A stretch of 23,093 nt of DNA from DATESG01 sp964480275 (GCA_964480275.1 CAYZOC010000012.1:1-23093); one strand, 5' to 3'; positions 7,234 to 15,297 are shown, numbered from the stretch's first letter. Notes: generated by a model not told the origin, from the sequence alone. Numbers and translations: made by a program.

Positions 7234-8157
7234 TTATTTATAATCTTTTTCAATTAGGGTGAGACAGTCTTCTTTATCCTGCCCGATTTGTTTGATTAAT
7301 GTGTCTAAATCTTCATACTTTTCTTCATTACGAAGGAACTCTAAAAACTCGATAGTAATGACTTCATCGTATACCGATGAAGAAAAATCAAAGAGATGGA
7401 CTTCGATGATACTTTTACTTAAGCGGTTGATTGTGGGATGGACGCCAATGTTACACATTCCAAAGTGATTTTCGCCCCGCAGTTGGACCTTAACGAGATA
7501 AACACCCCTTTTAGGAACAAAGTAGTGATAATCTAGTAGAATATTAGCAGTTGCATAACCAATTTTACTGCCCAATCCAAAACCACGGGTAATAATTCCT
7601 GTAATTTTATAGGGACGAGTCAATAACTCTTGGGCGGCTTTAACACGCCCTTGAGCAATAAGACGTTTGATTCTTGTTGTCGAAACCCGACGTTTTCTTG
7701 AATATAACACAGGTTCCACAACTTCTAGATTAAAATAGTCGCGACCTAATTCGGCTAATGTCTCAACATTACCTTTGGCCTCTTGACCAAAACGAAAGTC
7801 ATCACCAACAATAACAGTGTGGACATTTAATGGCCGTAAAACCTTTTCGATAAATTCTCTTGGGCTCAAAGAACGCATTCTTTCATCAAGATCAATATAT
7901 ATAAGTGCACTAGCACCAAGATCAGTAAATACTTCAGTGCGGTCAGCAATCGACATTAAGAGCCCATCTTTTGCGTGTTTCTTCATCACATTATCAATGG
8001 AAAATATCAACAATACAGCTAACTTCAACCCTAGTTTTTTAGCGCGTTTAACTAACTCTTGATGACCAAGATGAACCCCGTCGAAAGTACCCACACAAAT
8101 TGCATAGTCCTTGCCCAGAGCTTCGATGTTGTTAATGTCTAAATATCCAGCATTCAC
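7234..8157 (-). CDS. ribF: Bifunctional riboflavin kinase / FAD synthetase
   Basis: A 307-residue protein that makes FMN and then FAD from riboflavin. The N-terminal nucleotidyltransferase domain has GTFDGVHLGH (residues 23-32), VIVGDDFRFG (115-123) and RVSTTRIKR (156-164, the ISSTxIR-type motif). The C-terminal kinase domain begins near PYKITG (181). The PTAN kinase motif reads ATAN (201-204), with Pro replaced by Ala; NIGVHPT (235-241) and EVHLFDF are present. I chose GTG 8157: it overlaps the truB stop (GTGA) with GAGG 11 nt upstream, which indicates translational coupling, and no better in-frame start is visible. The gene ends 124 nt before rpsO, which has its own promoter. Function firm; start fairly sure. 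Confidence 0.93.
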   Translation of the reverse strand: MNAGYLDINNIEALGKDYAICVGTFDGVHLGHQELVKRAKKLGLKLAVLLIFSIDNVMKKHAKDGLLMSIADRTEVFTDLGASALIYIDLDERMRSLSPREFIEKVLRPLNVHTVIVGDDFRFGQEAKGNVETLAELGRDYFNLEVVEPVLYSRKRRVSTTRIKRLIAQGRVKAAQELLTRPYKITGIITRGFGLGSKIGYATANILLDYHYFVPKRGVYLVKVQLRGENHFGMCNIGVHPTINRLSKSIIEVHLFDFSSSVYDEVITIEFLEFLRNEEKYEDLDTLIKQIGQDKEDCLTLIEKDYK

Positions 8158-9002
8158 AGATTAAATCCTCGCAAACATTTATAAGTTTGTTCTTCTATTT
8201 TTTGATATATCGCTAAGAGTTTGCCTTGATAGACAATTTTTACAGTATCTCCTAGGTTTTTAAGCTGAATATGTGCCCCAACTTGCACAAGGCGAAGTTG
8301 CTTTTGAGTGATATCAGCAGATGGTAAATGATTTAGAAAATCACCAATGTTCATTATATCATTTTCCCCTACATTTTCTAGTTTTTTTGCCATTTCAACA
8401 TTAAAATTTGCTATCTTTGTTCTACGTAAATTTGTTGTAGTTGCAAATGTCAGCAAGCGATGGGCAATATCATTACCAAGCGTGCGAATATATGTTCCAC
8501 TGCTAACCAAAGTCCTAATCGTAAACTCTGGATGATTATAGGCTAAAAGCTCAATTTCATGGACGACTACGTTACGCGGAGGCACATCAACATTAATGTT
8601 TTTGTGAGCATATTTATAAAGAGGAACCCCATCTATTTTAATTGCGCTAGTTAGTGGTGGAATTTGCGTGATTTCACCAATAAATTCCTCGATAACTTGC
8701 TTTAGATACTTAGATGAAAACTCACTAACTTCTACTTGTTTAACAACTTCACCCTCTAGATCAAGCGTTGTCGTCAGCATTCCCAGTTTAAAAGTAGCGA
8801 CATATTCTTTTGTTGAATTCTCGATGTAGGGAATTGCCTTAGTTCCTTCATTAACCGCAACAAGCATTAGTCCCGTTGCAAGAGGATCAAGGGTACCGAC
8901 ATGACCAACTTTGCGAACACCAAACTTTTTGCCGATTCTATTATCAAGACTTCGGCTTGTCATTTGACAATCTTTATCAATTAAAAACACACCATTAAGC
9001 AT
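8154..9002 (-). CDS. truB: tRNA pseudouridine-55 synthase
   Basis: A 282-residue protein that isomerises U55 in the T-loop of tRNAs. N-terminal NGVFLIDKDCQMTS and the catalytic motif VGHVGTLDPLATG carry the nucleophile Asp39. Further family motifs are KEYVATFKLG, IPPLTSAIKIDGVPLYKYA and VSSGTYIRTLGNDIA. It is slightly shorter than Bacillus TruB (about 300 residues), with a compact C-terminal PUA-like end. The start is ATG 9002 with SD GGAG 8 nt upstream. It stops at TGA, which overlaps the ribF GTG by three bases; with UGA=Trp it would gain only five residues. In Bacillus truB directly follows rbfA; here a divergent gene separates them, so truB needs its own promoter. Confidence 0.95.
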   Translation of the reverse strand: MLNGVFLIDKDCQMTSRSLDNRIGKKFGVRKVGHVGTLDPLATGLMLVAVNEGTKAIPYIENSTKEYVATFKLGMLTTTLDLEGEVVKQVEVSEFSSKYLKQVIEEFIGEITQIPPLTSAIKIDGVPLYKYAHKNINVDVPPRNVVVHEIELLAYNHPEFTIRTLVSSGTYIRTLGNDIAHRLLTFATTTNLRRTKIANFNVEMAKKLENVGENDIMNIGDFLNHLPSADITQKQLRLVQVGAHIQLKNLGDTVKIVYQGKLLAIYQKIEEQTYKCLRGFNL

Positions 9003-9020
9003 ATATTTTCTCCACTTTGT

Positions 9021-9028
9021 ATTATACT
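9021..9028. promoter_or_regulatory. Overlapping divergent -10 elements, truB versus ttcA-like gene
   Basis: Within the 33-nt divergent gap (9003-9035), ATTATACT gives TATAAT on the minus strand (9021-9026) and TATACT on the plus strand (9023-9028). Both would place transcript starts very close to the respective start codons. Neither has a convincing -35 box. The two promoters could not be occupied by RNA polymerase at the same time. Confidence 0.45.
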
Positions 9029-9035
9029 ATCAAAT

Positions 9036-10244
9036 ATGGCACAAAAAAGTAAAAAACATATTCGAGAAATATTAGCATCGATTAGGCGCGCTGACGAAAC
9101 TTTTGATCTTATACGTGATGGTGACCGGATCGCACTTGGCATCAGTGGTGGTAAGGATAGTATTGTCCTATTTTATGCCTTAAGTCTCTACCAAAAGTTT
9201 GCCAACAAAAATTTTACGATTATTCCGATTATGCTCGATTTAGGATTTAGCACATTTGATGCTAAAAACTATCAAAACTACTTTAAGTCGCAGGGTTATG
9301 AATTGCTCGTTTCCGATAGCCGGCAAGTGTTTCAAATTCTTGAAATTCAACAGGAACGGCAAAACCTCGCTAAATTACCGTGTTCGATTTGTTCACGGAT
9401 GAAAAAGGCGGCGATTAATAAAGAGGCTAAAATTCTTAATGCTAACAAGGTTGCATTTGCCCATCATATTGATGATGCGCTTGAAACACTATTTATGAAT
9501 ATGATATCCGGTGGACGCCTTGCCTCATTCGCCCCAAAAATGCATCTTAGTAACGTGGATATCACTTTTATTCGCCCACTGATTTTTGTTGAAGAAACAA
9601 CGATTATCAAAACGCAAAAAGAACTTGATCTCCCCGTCATGAAAAGTGGTTGTCCTAACGATAAAAAAACGCGACGCGAAGATATTAAATCACTATTGAA
9701 TAATATTTATAAAAATACTCCAGAAGCAAAGAAAAATTTTCAACTAATGCTCACCAATTATCAAAGTGCTGATCTTTGGTTTGATAAAATTAGTATTCCC
9801 TTAGGGCAAGGATTAACTGTCGCCCCTGTTACCAACCAAAAACAGACGACAGAAATGCTAAAAATCCGCTTTGAAGTGTTCGTGATTGAGCAAAAAGTCG
9901 CCCTTGAGGAAGAAATCGAACAAGATGAAAATGATTATAACGCCTTTGTGCTTTATAAAGACCAAAAGGCAATCGGTACAATTAGATATCAGCATGTGAA
10001 TAAAAACACAATTAAAATCGGGCGCTTTGCGATTCTTAAAGCATATCGGGGCCAAGGTTATGGAACTAAACTGATCAACTATATCGAAAATAGTGTTAGT
10101 GTCAAGGTTAAGCCACTGCATATTAAACTAGGTGCTCAACGTCAGGCCGAAGCTTATTATCGTCATATTGGCTATGAGCCTTATGGTGAGGCTTACGTCG
10201 AAGCAAATATCGCTCACATCCAGATGAAAAAAACTGTTGAATAA
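9036..10244 (+). CDS. TtcA-like tRNA 2-thiolation enzyme fused to a GNAT acetyltransferase
   Basis: 402 residues in two parts. Residues about 1-250 form a PP-loop ATPase of the TtcA/Ncs6 group: SGGKDS at 37-42, a CxxC at 116-119 (PCSICSRMKK), AHHIDDALETLFMNM (142-156) and a third cysteine at 206 (SGCP). TtcA uses three such cysteines to hold an Fe-S cluster and thiolates C32 of tRNA. Residues about 265-400 form a GNAT domain of the ElaA/YjcF type: KIRFEVFVIEQ (276-286), RFAILKAYRGQGYG (330-343, acetyl-CoA loop) and AEAYYRHIGYE near the end. The fusion is in one uninterrupted frame. No SD precedes ATG 9036 and a -10 box lies 7 nt upstream, so a leaderless mRNA is likely. This is the only plus-strand gene. 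The acetylation substrate is unknown. Confidence 0.88.
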   Translation: MAQKSKKHIREILASIRRADETFDLIRDGDRIALGISGGKDSIVLFYALSLYQKFANKNFTIIPIMLDLGFSTFDAKNYQNYFKSQGYELLVSDSRQVFQILEIQQERQNLAKLPCSICSRMKKAAINKEAKILNANKVAFAHHIDDALETLFMNMISGGRLASFAPKMHLSNVDITFIRPLIFVEETTIIKTQKELDLPVMKSGCPNDKKTRREDIKSLLNNIYKNTPEAKKNFQLMLTNYQSADLWFDKISIPLGQGLTVAPVTNQKQTTEMLKIRFEVFVIEQKVALEEEIEQDENDYNAFVLYKDQKAIGTIRYQHVNKNTIKIGRFAILKAYRGQGYGTKLINYIENSVSVKVKPLHIKLGAQRQAEAYYRHIGYEPYGEAYVEANIAHIQMKKTVE

Positions 10245-10275
10245 AAAAATCTCCTTGGTGGGAGATTTTCTTTTC
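10245..10275. terminator. Bidirectional terminator between the ttcA-like gene and rbfA
   Basis: AAAATCTCC (10246-10254), a 6-nt loop and GGAGATTTT (10261-10269) have T runs on both sides. The plus strand reads TTTTCTTTT after the stem and the minus strand a run of seven Ts. It serves the two convergent genes. Confidence 0.88.
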
Positions 10276-10283
10276 AATGTAGC

Positions 10284-10628
10284 TTAGTCTTTTTTATTGC
10301 GAATCCGGGCCAGGAGTTCTTCAAGCTCATTGGCCTTATGTTCACTATCATCATAAATAAAGCGGAGATCAGGAATTTTTCTTATATCAAGATTCTTAGC
10401 CACTTCATGGCGAATATAGCCTTTGGCCTCTTCAAGAATCGCTAACTTTTTCTTTGGATCACCATCACCTAAAAAACTGACAAAGACCCGTGCATAACTA
10501 TAATCCTTTGTCACTTCAACATCAGTGACAGTAACTAACCCTAAGTGCGGATTTTTTACTTTGTAACTAATTGTTTCACTGACAACACGAAGAATTATTG
10601 ATTCAATTCGTCCGATTTTATGCGCCAT
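10284..10628 (-). CDS. rbfA: Ribosome-binding factor A
   Basis: A 114-residue protein needed for 30S maturation (16S 5'-end processing and cold growth). It is a single KH-type domain with the usual features: RIESIILRVVSETI near the N-terminus, DVEVTKDYSYARVFVSFLG (about 37-55), and IRHEVAKNLDIRKIPDLRFIYDDS (about 72-95). Length is normal. ATG 10628 shares one base with the infB stop (TAATG), so it is translationally coupled to infB. It is the last gene of the rimP operon and is followed by a terminator. In Bacillus the same unit runs on into truB; here it does not. Confidence 0.95.
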   Translation of the reverse strand: MAHKIGRIESIILRVVSETISYKVKNPHLGLVTVTDVEVTKDYSYARVFVSFLGDGDPKKKLAILEEAKGYIRHEVAKNLDIRKIPDLRFIYDDSEHKANELEELLARIRNKKD

Positions 10629-12448
10629 TATTTTTTCTCCACCATGTCAAAACCTTCGATGATATCATTTTCATGAATGTCATTAAAGTTATGGAGCGTG
10701 ATACCACATTCAAAACCTTTTTGGCTTTCTTTAGCGTCATTAGTCCCGTGTTTCATCGAACTAATACTTCCTTCATAAATGACGAGACCATCACGAAGTA
10801 AGCGTGCTTTTTGATCACGTTTTACAACTCCACTAGTAACATAACAACCGGCAATTGTCCCAATTTTTGAGACTTTCCAAGTTTTTCTAACTTCGGCCTG
10901 GCCGCTAACTTTTTCAACTAGTGTTGGTTTGAGTAAGCCCTTCATTGCTTGTTCAGTTTCTTCAATCAGGGCATAAATAATACGATGGAGATGAATATCA
11001 ACTCCCTCGCGCTCTGCTAAGTCCCGAACTTGGGCAGTTGGTCTTACATTAAAACCATAAACAATTGCATTACTTGCCCGCGCCAGTGTGACATCATTTT
11101 CTGTAATCGTACCGGCACTGGCCCGAATAACATTAACACTTACACCCTTGACGTCGATTTTAGCTAGGCTTGCTTTTACTGCCTCTGCCGAGCCTTGATT
11201 ATCGGCTTTGATAATGACATTAACGGGGATTATTTCGCCTTCTTGAATTTGCTCAGCTAGGTCAGAAAGCTTAAGCCCACCAGCATTAGAGCGTGCTTCA
11301 TTAATTTTTACTTGTTTACGACGGTTGGCAATTTCTTTAGCTTCTTTTTCGCTTTCAAAGGCCATAAAAGTATCGCCAGCTTCCGGGACCTCATCAAGCC
11401 CAATAACTTGGACAGGGGTTGCCGGTGTAGCAACTTTGACGTTTTTATTGTATTCATTTGTCATCCGTCTAACTTTACCAAAGGCACTACCAGCGACAAT
11501 GTAATCTTGGGCTAGTAAACTTCCGTTAGTTAAAAGTAGCGTCGCTTTAGGACCTTCACCCTTATCAAGCCGAGCTTCGAGTACCGTTCCATACGCATAA
11601 CGATTAGGATTAGCAAGTAGTTCCAGCATTTCGGCTTTAAGAATTATTGCTTCGAGTAGTTCTTCGATTCCTTGGCCTGTTTTTGCCGAAATATGTTGGA
11701 TGATAACATCGCCTCCATACTCCTCTGCCACTACGTTAAGGGCTAAAAGTTCGCCTTTAACACGACTTGGATCGACACCAGGTTTATCAATTTTATTAAC
11801 GGCCACAATGATTGGCACTTCGGCAGCAAGAGCATGATCAATTGCTTCCTTGGTTTGCGGCATGACACCATCGTCAGCAGCGACAACAAGAATAACGATA
11901 TCAGTAACCTTGGCACCCCGACTTCTCATCGCCGTAAATGCTTCATGGCCTGGAGTATCGATAAAAGTAATTTTCCGACCCTTTACCTCTTTTTGATATG
12001 CGCCAATTGCCTGGGTAATCGCTCCAGCTTCACCTCCGGCGATATTTGAACTTCTAATCGCATCGATAAGGGTTGTTTTACCATGATCAACGTGCCCCAT
12101 AATTGTTACAATCGGGGGCCGTTCCTTTAAATCTTTTTGCTCATCTTTAATCAGATTAATATTGAATTCATCATCGCTAGATGCAGCAGCTTCTTCAAAA
12201 TTAAAGTCGTAGTTTAAATCAATACAAACTTCACCAATGATTTCTGGTTGTAGTTGGTTGTTGATTGTGACCATATGGCCTTTAAGAAATAAATTCTTAA
12301 TAATTTGTGCCTCATTCACCTTTAAAAACCGGGCGAGCTCGACAACAGTCAATGGTCCACTAAAGCATAATGTTTTGCCTTCAAGACGAGCAAGAGGGCC
12401 ATTAGCTTTCTTTGAAGTGGTATTGCTTATTCGTTTTATATTACTCAT
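10628..12448 (-). CDS. infB: Translation initiation factor IF-2
   Basis: A 606-residue GTPase that recruits fMet-tRNA to the 30S subunit and promotes subunit joining. A short IF2_N domain (about 30-80) precedes the G domain: G1 GHVDHGKT (118-125), G3 DTPGH (163-167), G4 NKID (217-220) and G5 SAK. Domains II-IV follow and are complete, ending with GVVKRDQKARLLRDG. The long repetitive N-terminal extension of many bacterial IF2 proteins is absent, giving a mycoplasma-like short form. I chose ATG 12448 (SD AAGGTG, 6 nt) over GTG 12457, which lies in the SD. ATGAGTAA overlaps the end of the ylxQ-like gene by 8 nt, so the two are translationally coupled. Confidence 0.97.
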   Translation of the reverse strand: MSNIKRISNTTSKKANGPLARLEGKTLCFSGPLTVVELARFLKVNEAQIIKNLFLKGHMVTINNQLQPEIIGEVCIDLNYDFNFEEAAASSDDEFNINLIKDEQKDLKERPPIVTIMGHVDHGKTTLIDAIRSSNIAGGEAGAITQAIGAYQKEVKGRKITFIDTPGHEAFTAMRSRGAKVTDIVILVVAADDGVMPQTKEAIDHALAAEVPIIVAVNKIDKPGVDPSRVKGELLALNVVAEEYGGDVIIQHISAKTGQGIEELLEAIILKAEMLELLANPNRYAYGTVLEARLDKGEGPKATLLLTNGSLLAQDYIVAGSAFGKVRRMTNEYNKNVKVATPATPVQVIGLDEVPEAGDTFMAFESEKEAKEIANRRKQVKINEARSNAGGLKLSDLAEQIQEGEIIPVNVIIKADNQGSAEAVKASLAKIDVKGVSVNVIRASAGTITENDVTLARASNAIVYGFNVRPTAQVRDLAEREGVDIHLHRIIYALIEETEQAMKGLLKPTLVEKVSGQAEVRKTWKVSKIGTIAGCYVTSGVVKRDQKARLLRDGLVIYEGSISSMKHGTNDAKESQKGFECGITLHNFNDIHENDIIEGFDMVEKK

Positions 12449-12752
12449 AAGTATCACCTTCTTTCACTAATTTTAATATCTTACTAGCAATATTTGCATC
12501 AGTAGTGCTAATAAGTGCTAGATTTTTTGTGCCAATAAACCGAGAAATTTTAGTTGCATCATAAGTAATGACCCTGATCCCAGAATTTTCGGCATAAGTA
12601 ATAGTAGTTTGTTTGGTCTTAACGCTCGCTTGCTCAAATAACAAGACGAGTTTAATCTTTTGTGGGTTAGTCTTCTTTAAACTATCAAATCCAAAGACTA
12701 ATTTTTTACTAGGATAGACAAGTGAGAGAAAATTATCGAGGGCTTGATTCAT
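12441..12752 (-). CDS. L7Ae/YlxQ-type RNA-binding protein
   Basis: About 103 residues of the L7Ae/L30e/Gadd45 fold family, at the locus of Bacillus ylxQ between ylxR and infB. Features are LVYPSKKLVFGFDSLKKTN near the N-terminus, KIKLVLLFEQAS (strand and helix) and IGTKNLALISTTDANIASKIL near the C-terminus. Sequence conservation is low, so the call relies on size, pattern and position. Such proteins bind kink-turn RNA; the cellular target is unknown. I chose ATG 12752 (SD AAAGGA, 6 nt) over TTG 12773. It overlaps the ylxR end by 20 nt and infB by 8 nt, a tightly coupled trio. Confidence 0.78.
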   Translation of the reverse strand: MNQALDNFLSLVYPSKKLVFGFDSLKKTNPQKIKLVLLFEQASVKTKQTTITYAENSGIRVITYDATKISRFIGTKNLALISTTDANIASKILKLVKEGDTYE

Positions 12753-13002
12753 CAATAATCCTTTCAAGCTCAAGATAGATGTGTTCAGGAATGTTGATTT
12801 CTAGGGCACGAGCAAGACTTTGTTTCTTTTTTGCTAGTTCAAGGGCTTCGCTTGTACGGGCTAAATAAGCACCACGACCATTCATTTTACCGCTTAAATC
12901 GACAAATAATTGACCATCTTTTGTCTTAACAACACGAATGAGATTTTTCTTTTCGTATTGAACACTTGTCGCGACACATCGCCGTAAAACTGGTTTCTTC
13001 AT
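12733..13002 (-). CDS. ylxR: YlxR family RNA-binding protein (DUF448)
   Basis: An 89-residue protein with the YlxR core: RRCVATSVQYEKKNLIRVV (about 7-25) and GKMNGRGAYLAR (about 38-49, GRGAY signature). It always sits between nusA and infB in Bacillota. YlxR proteins are reported to bind RNA and, in some species, RNase P; the role here is inferred. The first conserved pair of cysteines is reduced to one (CVATS rather than CxxC). The start is ATG 13002 with SD AGGAG overlapping the nusA stop, 9 nt after nusA. Confidence 0.92.
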   Translation of the reverse strand: MKKPVLRRCVATSVQYEKKNLIRVVKTKDGQLFVDLSGKMNGRGAYLARTSEALELAKKKQSLARALEINIPEHIYLELERIIDESSPR

Positions 13003-13011
13003 TGTTGACTC

Positions 13012-14780
13012 CTATTCGTCGTAGTATTCATCAAAGGCATCATAATCGATATCATCGAAAACTTCACCTTCATGTTCGTCTTGTTGTTGCTCGAGTTCAC
13101 GTAGTTCTTCTTCCGTATAGATATCCATCTTTGGACCTTCAGTTGTCAGAACTGTTGATTCCTCTTCTTCCTTATCTTTGCGCCGTTTATAACGTTTTTG
13201 TGGTTGCGCAGGCTTGTTTTTTTCCTCTTCGAGCTCTTTTTCAAGTTCTGCCAGCGAAATTGTTGTTTTCACCTTAGCAACTGGGCGTGGTTGTNNNNNN
13301 NNNNNNNNNNNNNNNNNNNNNNNNNNNNNNNNNNNNNNNNNNNNNNNNNNNNNNNNNNNNNNNNNNNNNNNNNNNNNNNNNNNNNNNNNNNNNNTTCAAG
13401 TTCTGCCAGCGAAATTGTTGTTTTCACCTTAGCAACTGGGCGTGGTTGTGGTTTTGTAGCTTCAACCTCAACAGGACTATCTTCAAGTGCAGCGACACTA
13501 ACTTCTGGTTGTTTAGTTTCAACCTCATCATAATCGACAAGCACTTCTTGTTGGTTTAGTTGTTGCTCAACTGCTTCAACACTTTCAAGTTGTTTTTCTC
13601 TAATAGTGGCCCATGCCTTTTCTTGATCAGCAAGATTTTGTTCGAATACTAATTGTTCTTTATTTTTAAAGACAATACCTTCTTGATTGGCTTCATCTAG
13701 CTCGAAAATGACTAAGTCATAACCGGTCAACTTTTTAGCTAGGCGGATATTTGCACCTTTTTGTCCAAGTGCCTTACCCTTTTCGCCCATTTCAAATACA
13801 ACTTTGGCCGACTTATGTTCTTCATCCACCGCGACTCCAAGCGGAACAGCAGGACGAAACGCTTCGATAATATAGAGGCCAATGTTATTGCTAAATGGAA
13901 TAATATCAATTTTTTCCTTGTTACCAGCGGGACCTAATTCACCACTTACCCGTTGGATACGACTACCACCTGGTCCAATACAGGCCCCAACTGGATCGAC
14001 ATTTTCATCACGGGCGGAAACAGCAATTTTGCATCTTTCGCCTGGTTCACGGACGATATCATGAACGACAACAGTGCCATCGTATATTTCATGAACCTCT
14101 TTGGTTAACAGGGCTTTAATAAAGCCAACATCGGTCCGGGAGAGGACAATTTTTGCGCCCTTAGGTTCTGATACAACATCAACAACATAGAAGGGAACAA
14201 GCGCACCTTCAGGAAATTTTTCATAGTTAATAAGATGTTTATCATCAAGAGGAACACTAGTTTGGCCAAGATTTACATAGGTTGTATGATTGTTTTTAGA
14301 TTTTTCAATCGTTCCGACAATCATTTCCCCAATCTTATCTTTATAGATTTCGAATAATTGTTCTTTTTCAAGCTCAATAAGGCGTTGACGGAAATTTTGT
14401 GAGCCATTACGGCTTATTTCTGGGCTTAAATTACTGAGGTAGTCTTTTAGAATAATAACTTCTTGACCAACTTCGGCAAACTCATCAATTTTACGTGCTT
14501 CTTCGAGGGTTATTTCTAGAGCATCATCGGCAATATCTTCGTCTTTTTCGACGACAGTTTTATATACAAAAACATCAAATTCACAATCAATGTGATTGAT
14601 TTTGACATCAACATGTACGCCTTCACCACCGTTACGCTTAGCAATAACCTTTTGATATGAAGTTTCAAATGTATCTAACACCGTTTCTTCACGTAGGTTG
14701 TGATTGTCTGCTACTTCTTTGAAGTATTGCAAGACTAAATCGAATTTTTCTTGTTTGGTTAATTTCTTTTGTTTTGGCAT
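13012..14780 (-). CDS. nusA: Transcription factor NusA (interrupted in the assembly by an N gap)
   Basis: NusA binds RNA polymerase and controls pausing and termination. From ATG 14780: N-terminal RNAP-binding domain (1-130), S1 domain (about 148-215), KH1 with CIGPGGSRIQRV (268-278), KH2 with GQKGANIRLAKKL (339-351), then a long acidic, Gln/Glu-rich tail. Read literally the frame breaks at the 100-N gap (13295-13394). Deleting the gap and one copy of the flanking 55-bp repeat (155 bp in all) joins ...TTISLAELE to KELEEEKNK in frame and gives 537 residues, ending FDDIDYDAFDEYYDE at TAG 13012. That is longer than Bacillus NusA (about 370) but close to the long mycoplasma NusA proteins. Second gene of the operon, 12 nt after rimP. 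Confidence 0.93.
13240..13449. other. Assembly gap flanked by identical 55-bp ends
   Basis: Positions 13240-13294 and 13395-13449 are identical over 55 bp and bracket exactly 100 Ns (13295-13394). The two contig ends evidently overlap, and the Ns are a placeholder rather than missing sequence. The nusA frame supports a merge. Confidence 0.9.
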
Positions 14781-14792
14781 TTTCCTAATCCT

Positions 14793-15254
14793 TTAAAATT
14801 TGATTGCATAATTAATTTTTCTAATATTTTCTAATTCAAGTTGCACTTTGCTAATGCGACCCTTGAAGTTAACTTGGAGGATGATTTTTTCATCATCAAC
14901 ATCTAATAGAGTTCCTTCTAGACTCTCATAAGTCTTGTAAGGTTTAGTGAGCGCGACTTTGATATAACTATTAATTTTGTTAGCAATTTTTGCGCGGGGA
15001 ATTTCTTTTTCCGCACCGGAAGAGCTTACATCAAGAATGTAACCATCTTTAATAGTAACAATCTTGTCGAGCGCTTGACTAATCTTTTCACTCACGAGGA
15101 CAATATCATCTAAACTCACATGGCCATCATCTTTATCGACAAAGACACGGAGATAATCATCCTTGCCTTCTTTTTCCCATTTAAGTTCATATAATGATAG
15201 ATTTTCTTGAGCAAGCAAGTCGTTGAGCAATATCTTTATTTGTTCGATATTCAT
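14793..15254 (-). CDS. rimP: Ribosome maturation factor RimP
   Basis: A 153-residue protein required for 30S assembly. The N-terminal alpha/beta domain contains LYELKWEKEGKDDYLRVFVD (about 21-40) and DDGHVSLDDIVLVSEKISQALD (about 42-63). The family loop LDVSSSGAEKEI (about 74-85) corresponds to LDVSSPGLERPL in other species. A C-terminal Sm-like domain follows. ATG 15254 has an unusually close SD (AGGAGG only 3 nt upstream), and a strong hairpin lies immediately before it, so initiation may be tuned. First gene of the nusA-infB operon. Confidence 0.93.
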   Translation of the reverse strand: MNIEQIKILLNDLLAQENLSLYELKWEKEGKDDYLRVFVDKDDGHVSLDDIVLVSEKISQALDKIVTIKDGYILDVSSSGAEKEIPRAKIANKINSYIKVALTKPYKTYESLEGTLLDVDDEKIILQVNFKGRISKVQLELENIRKINYAIKF

Positions 15255-15272
15255 AATCCTCCTAATAAATAC

Positions 15273-15297
15273 AAAGAGTGGGAAGTTCCCACTCTTT
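15273..15297 (-). promoter_or_regulatory. Leader hairpin before rimP-nusA, possible NusA-dependent attenuator
   Basis: A 12-bp perfect inverted repeat, AAAGAGTGGGAA and its complement around a single central base, lies between promoter and SD. The minus-strand T tract after it is interrupted (TTTGTATTTATT), which is the pattern of NusA-dependent terminators. As I recall, the equivalent Bacillus operon is autoregulated by NusA-dependent termination; the same here is inference. Confidence 0.6.

Noticed and set aside
8964..8969. TTGACA on the plus strand as -35 of the ttcA-like gene
   Set aside because: The distance to the -10 at 9023 is 53 nt, and no -10 box lies 16-18 nt downstream of it; it is part of the truB coding sequence.
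13012..13272. Separate 86-residue acidic ORF downstream of nusA
   Set aside because: It is the C-terminal tail of NusA; the merge of the 55-bp overlap joins it in frame, and its apparent GTG start is an internal Val codon without SD.
13198..13533. Plus-strand open frames running through the N gap opposite nusA
   Set aside because: They exist only because Ns are read as open codons and because the 55-bp repeat is present twice; the minus strand carries nusA with intact domains.
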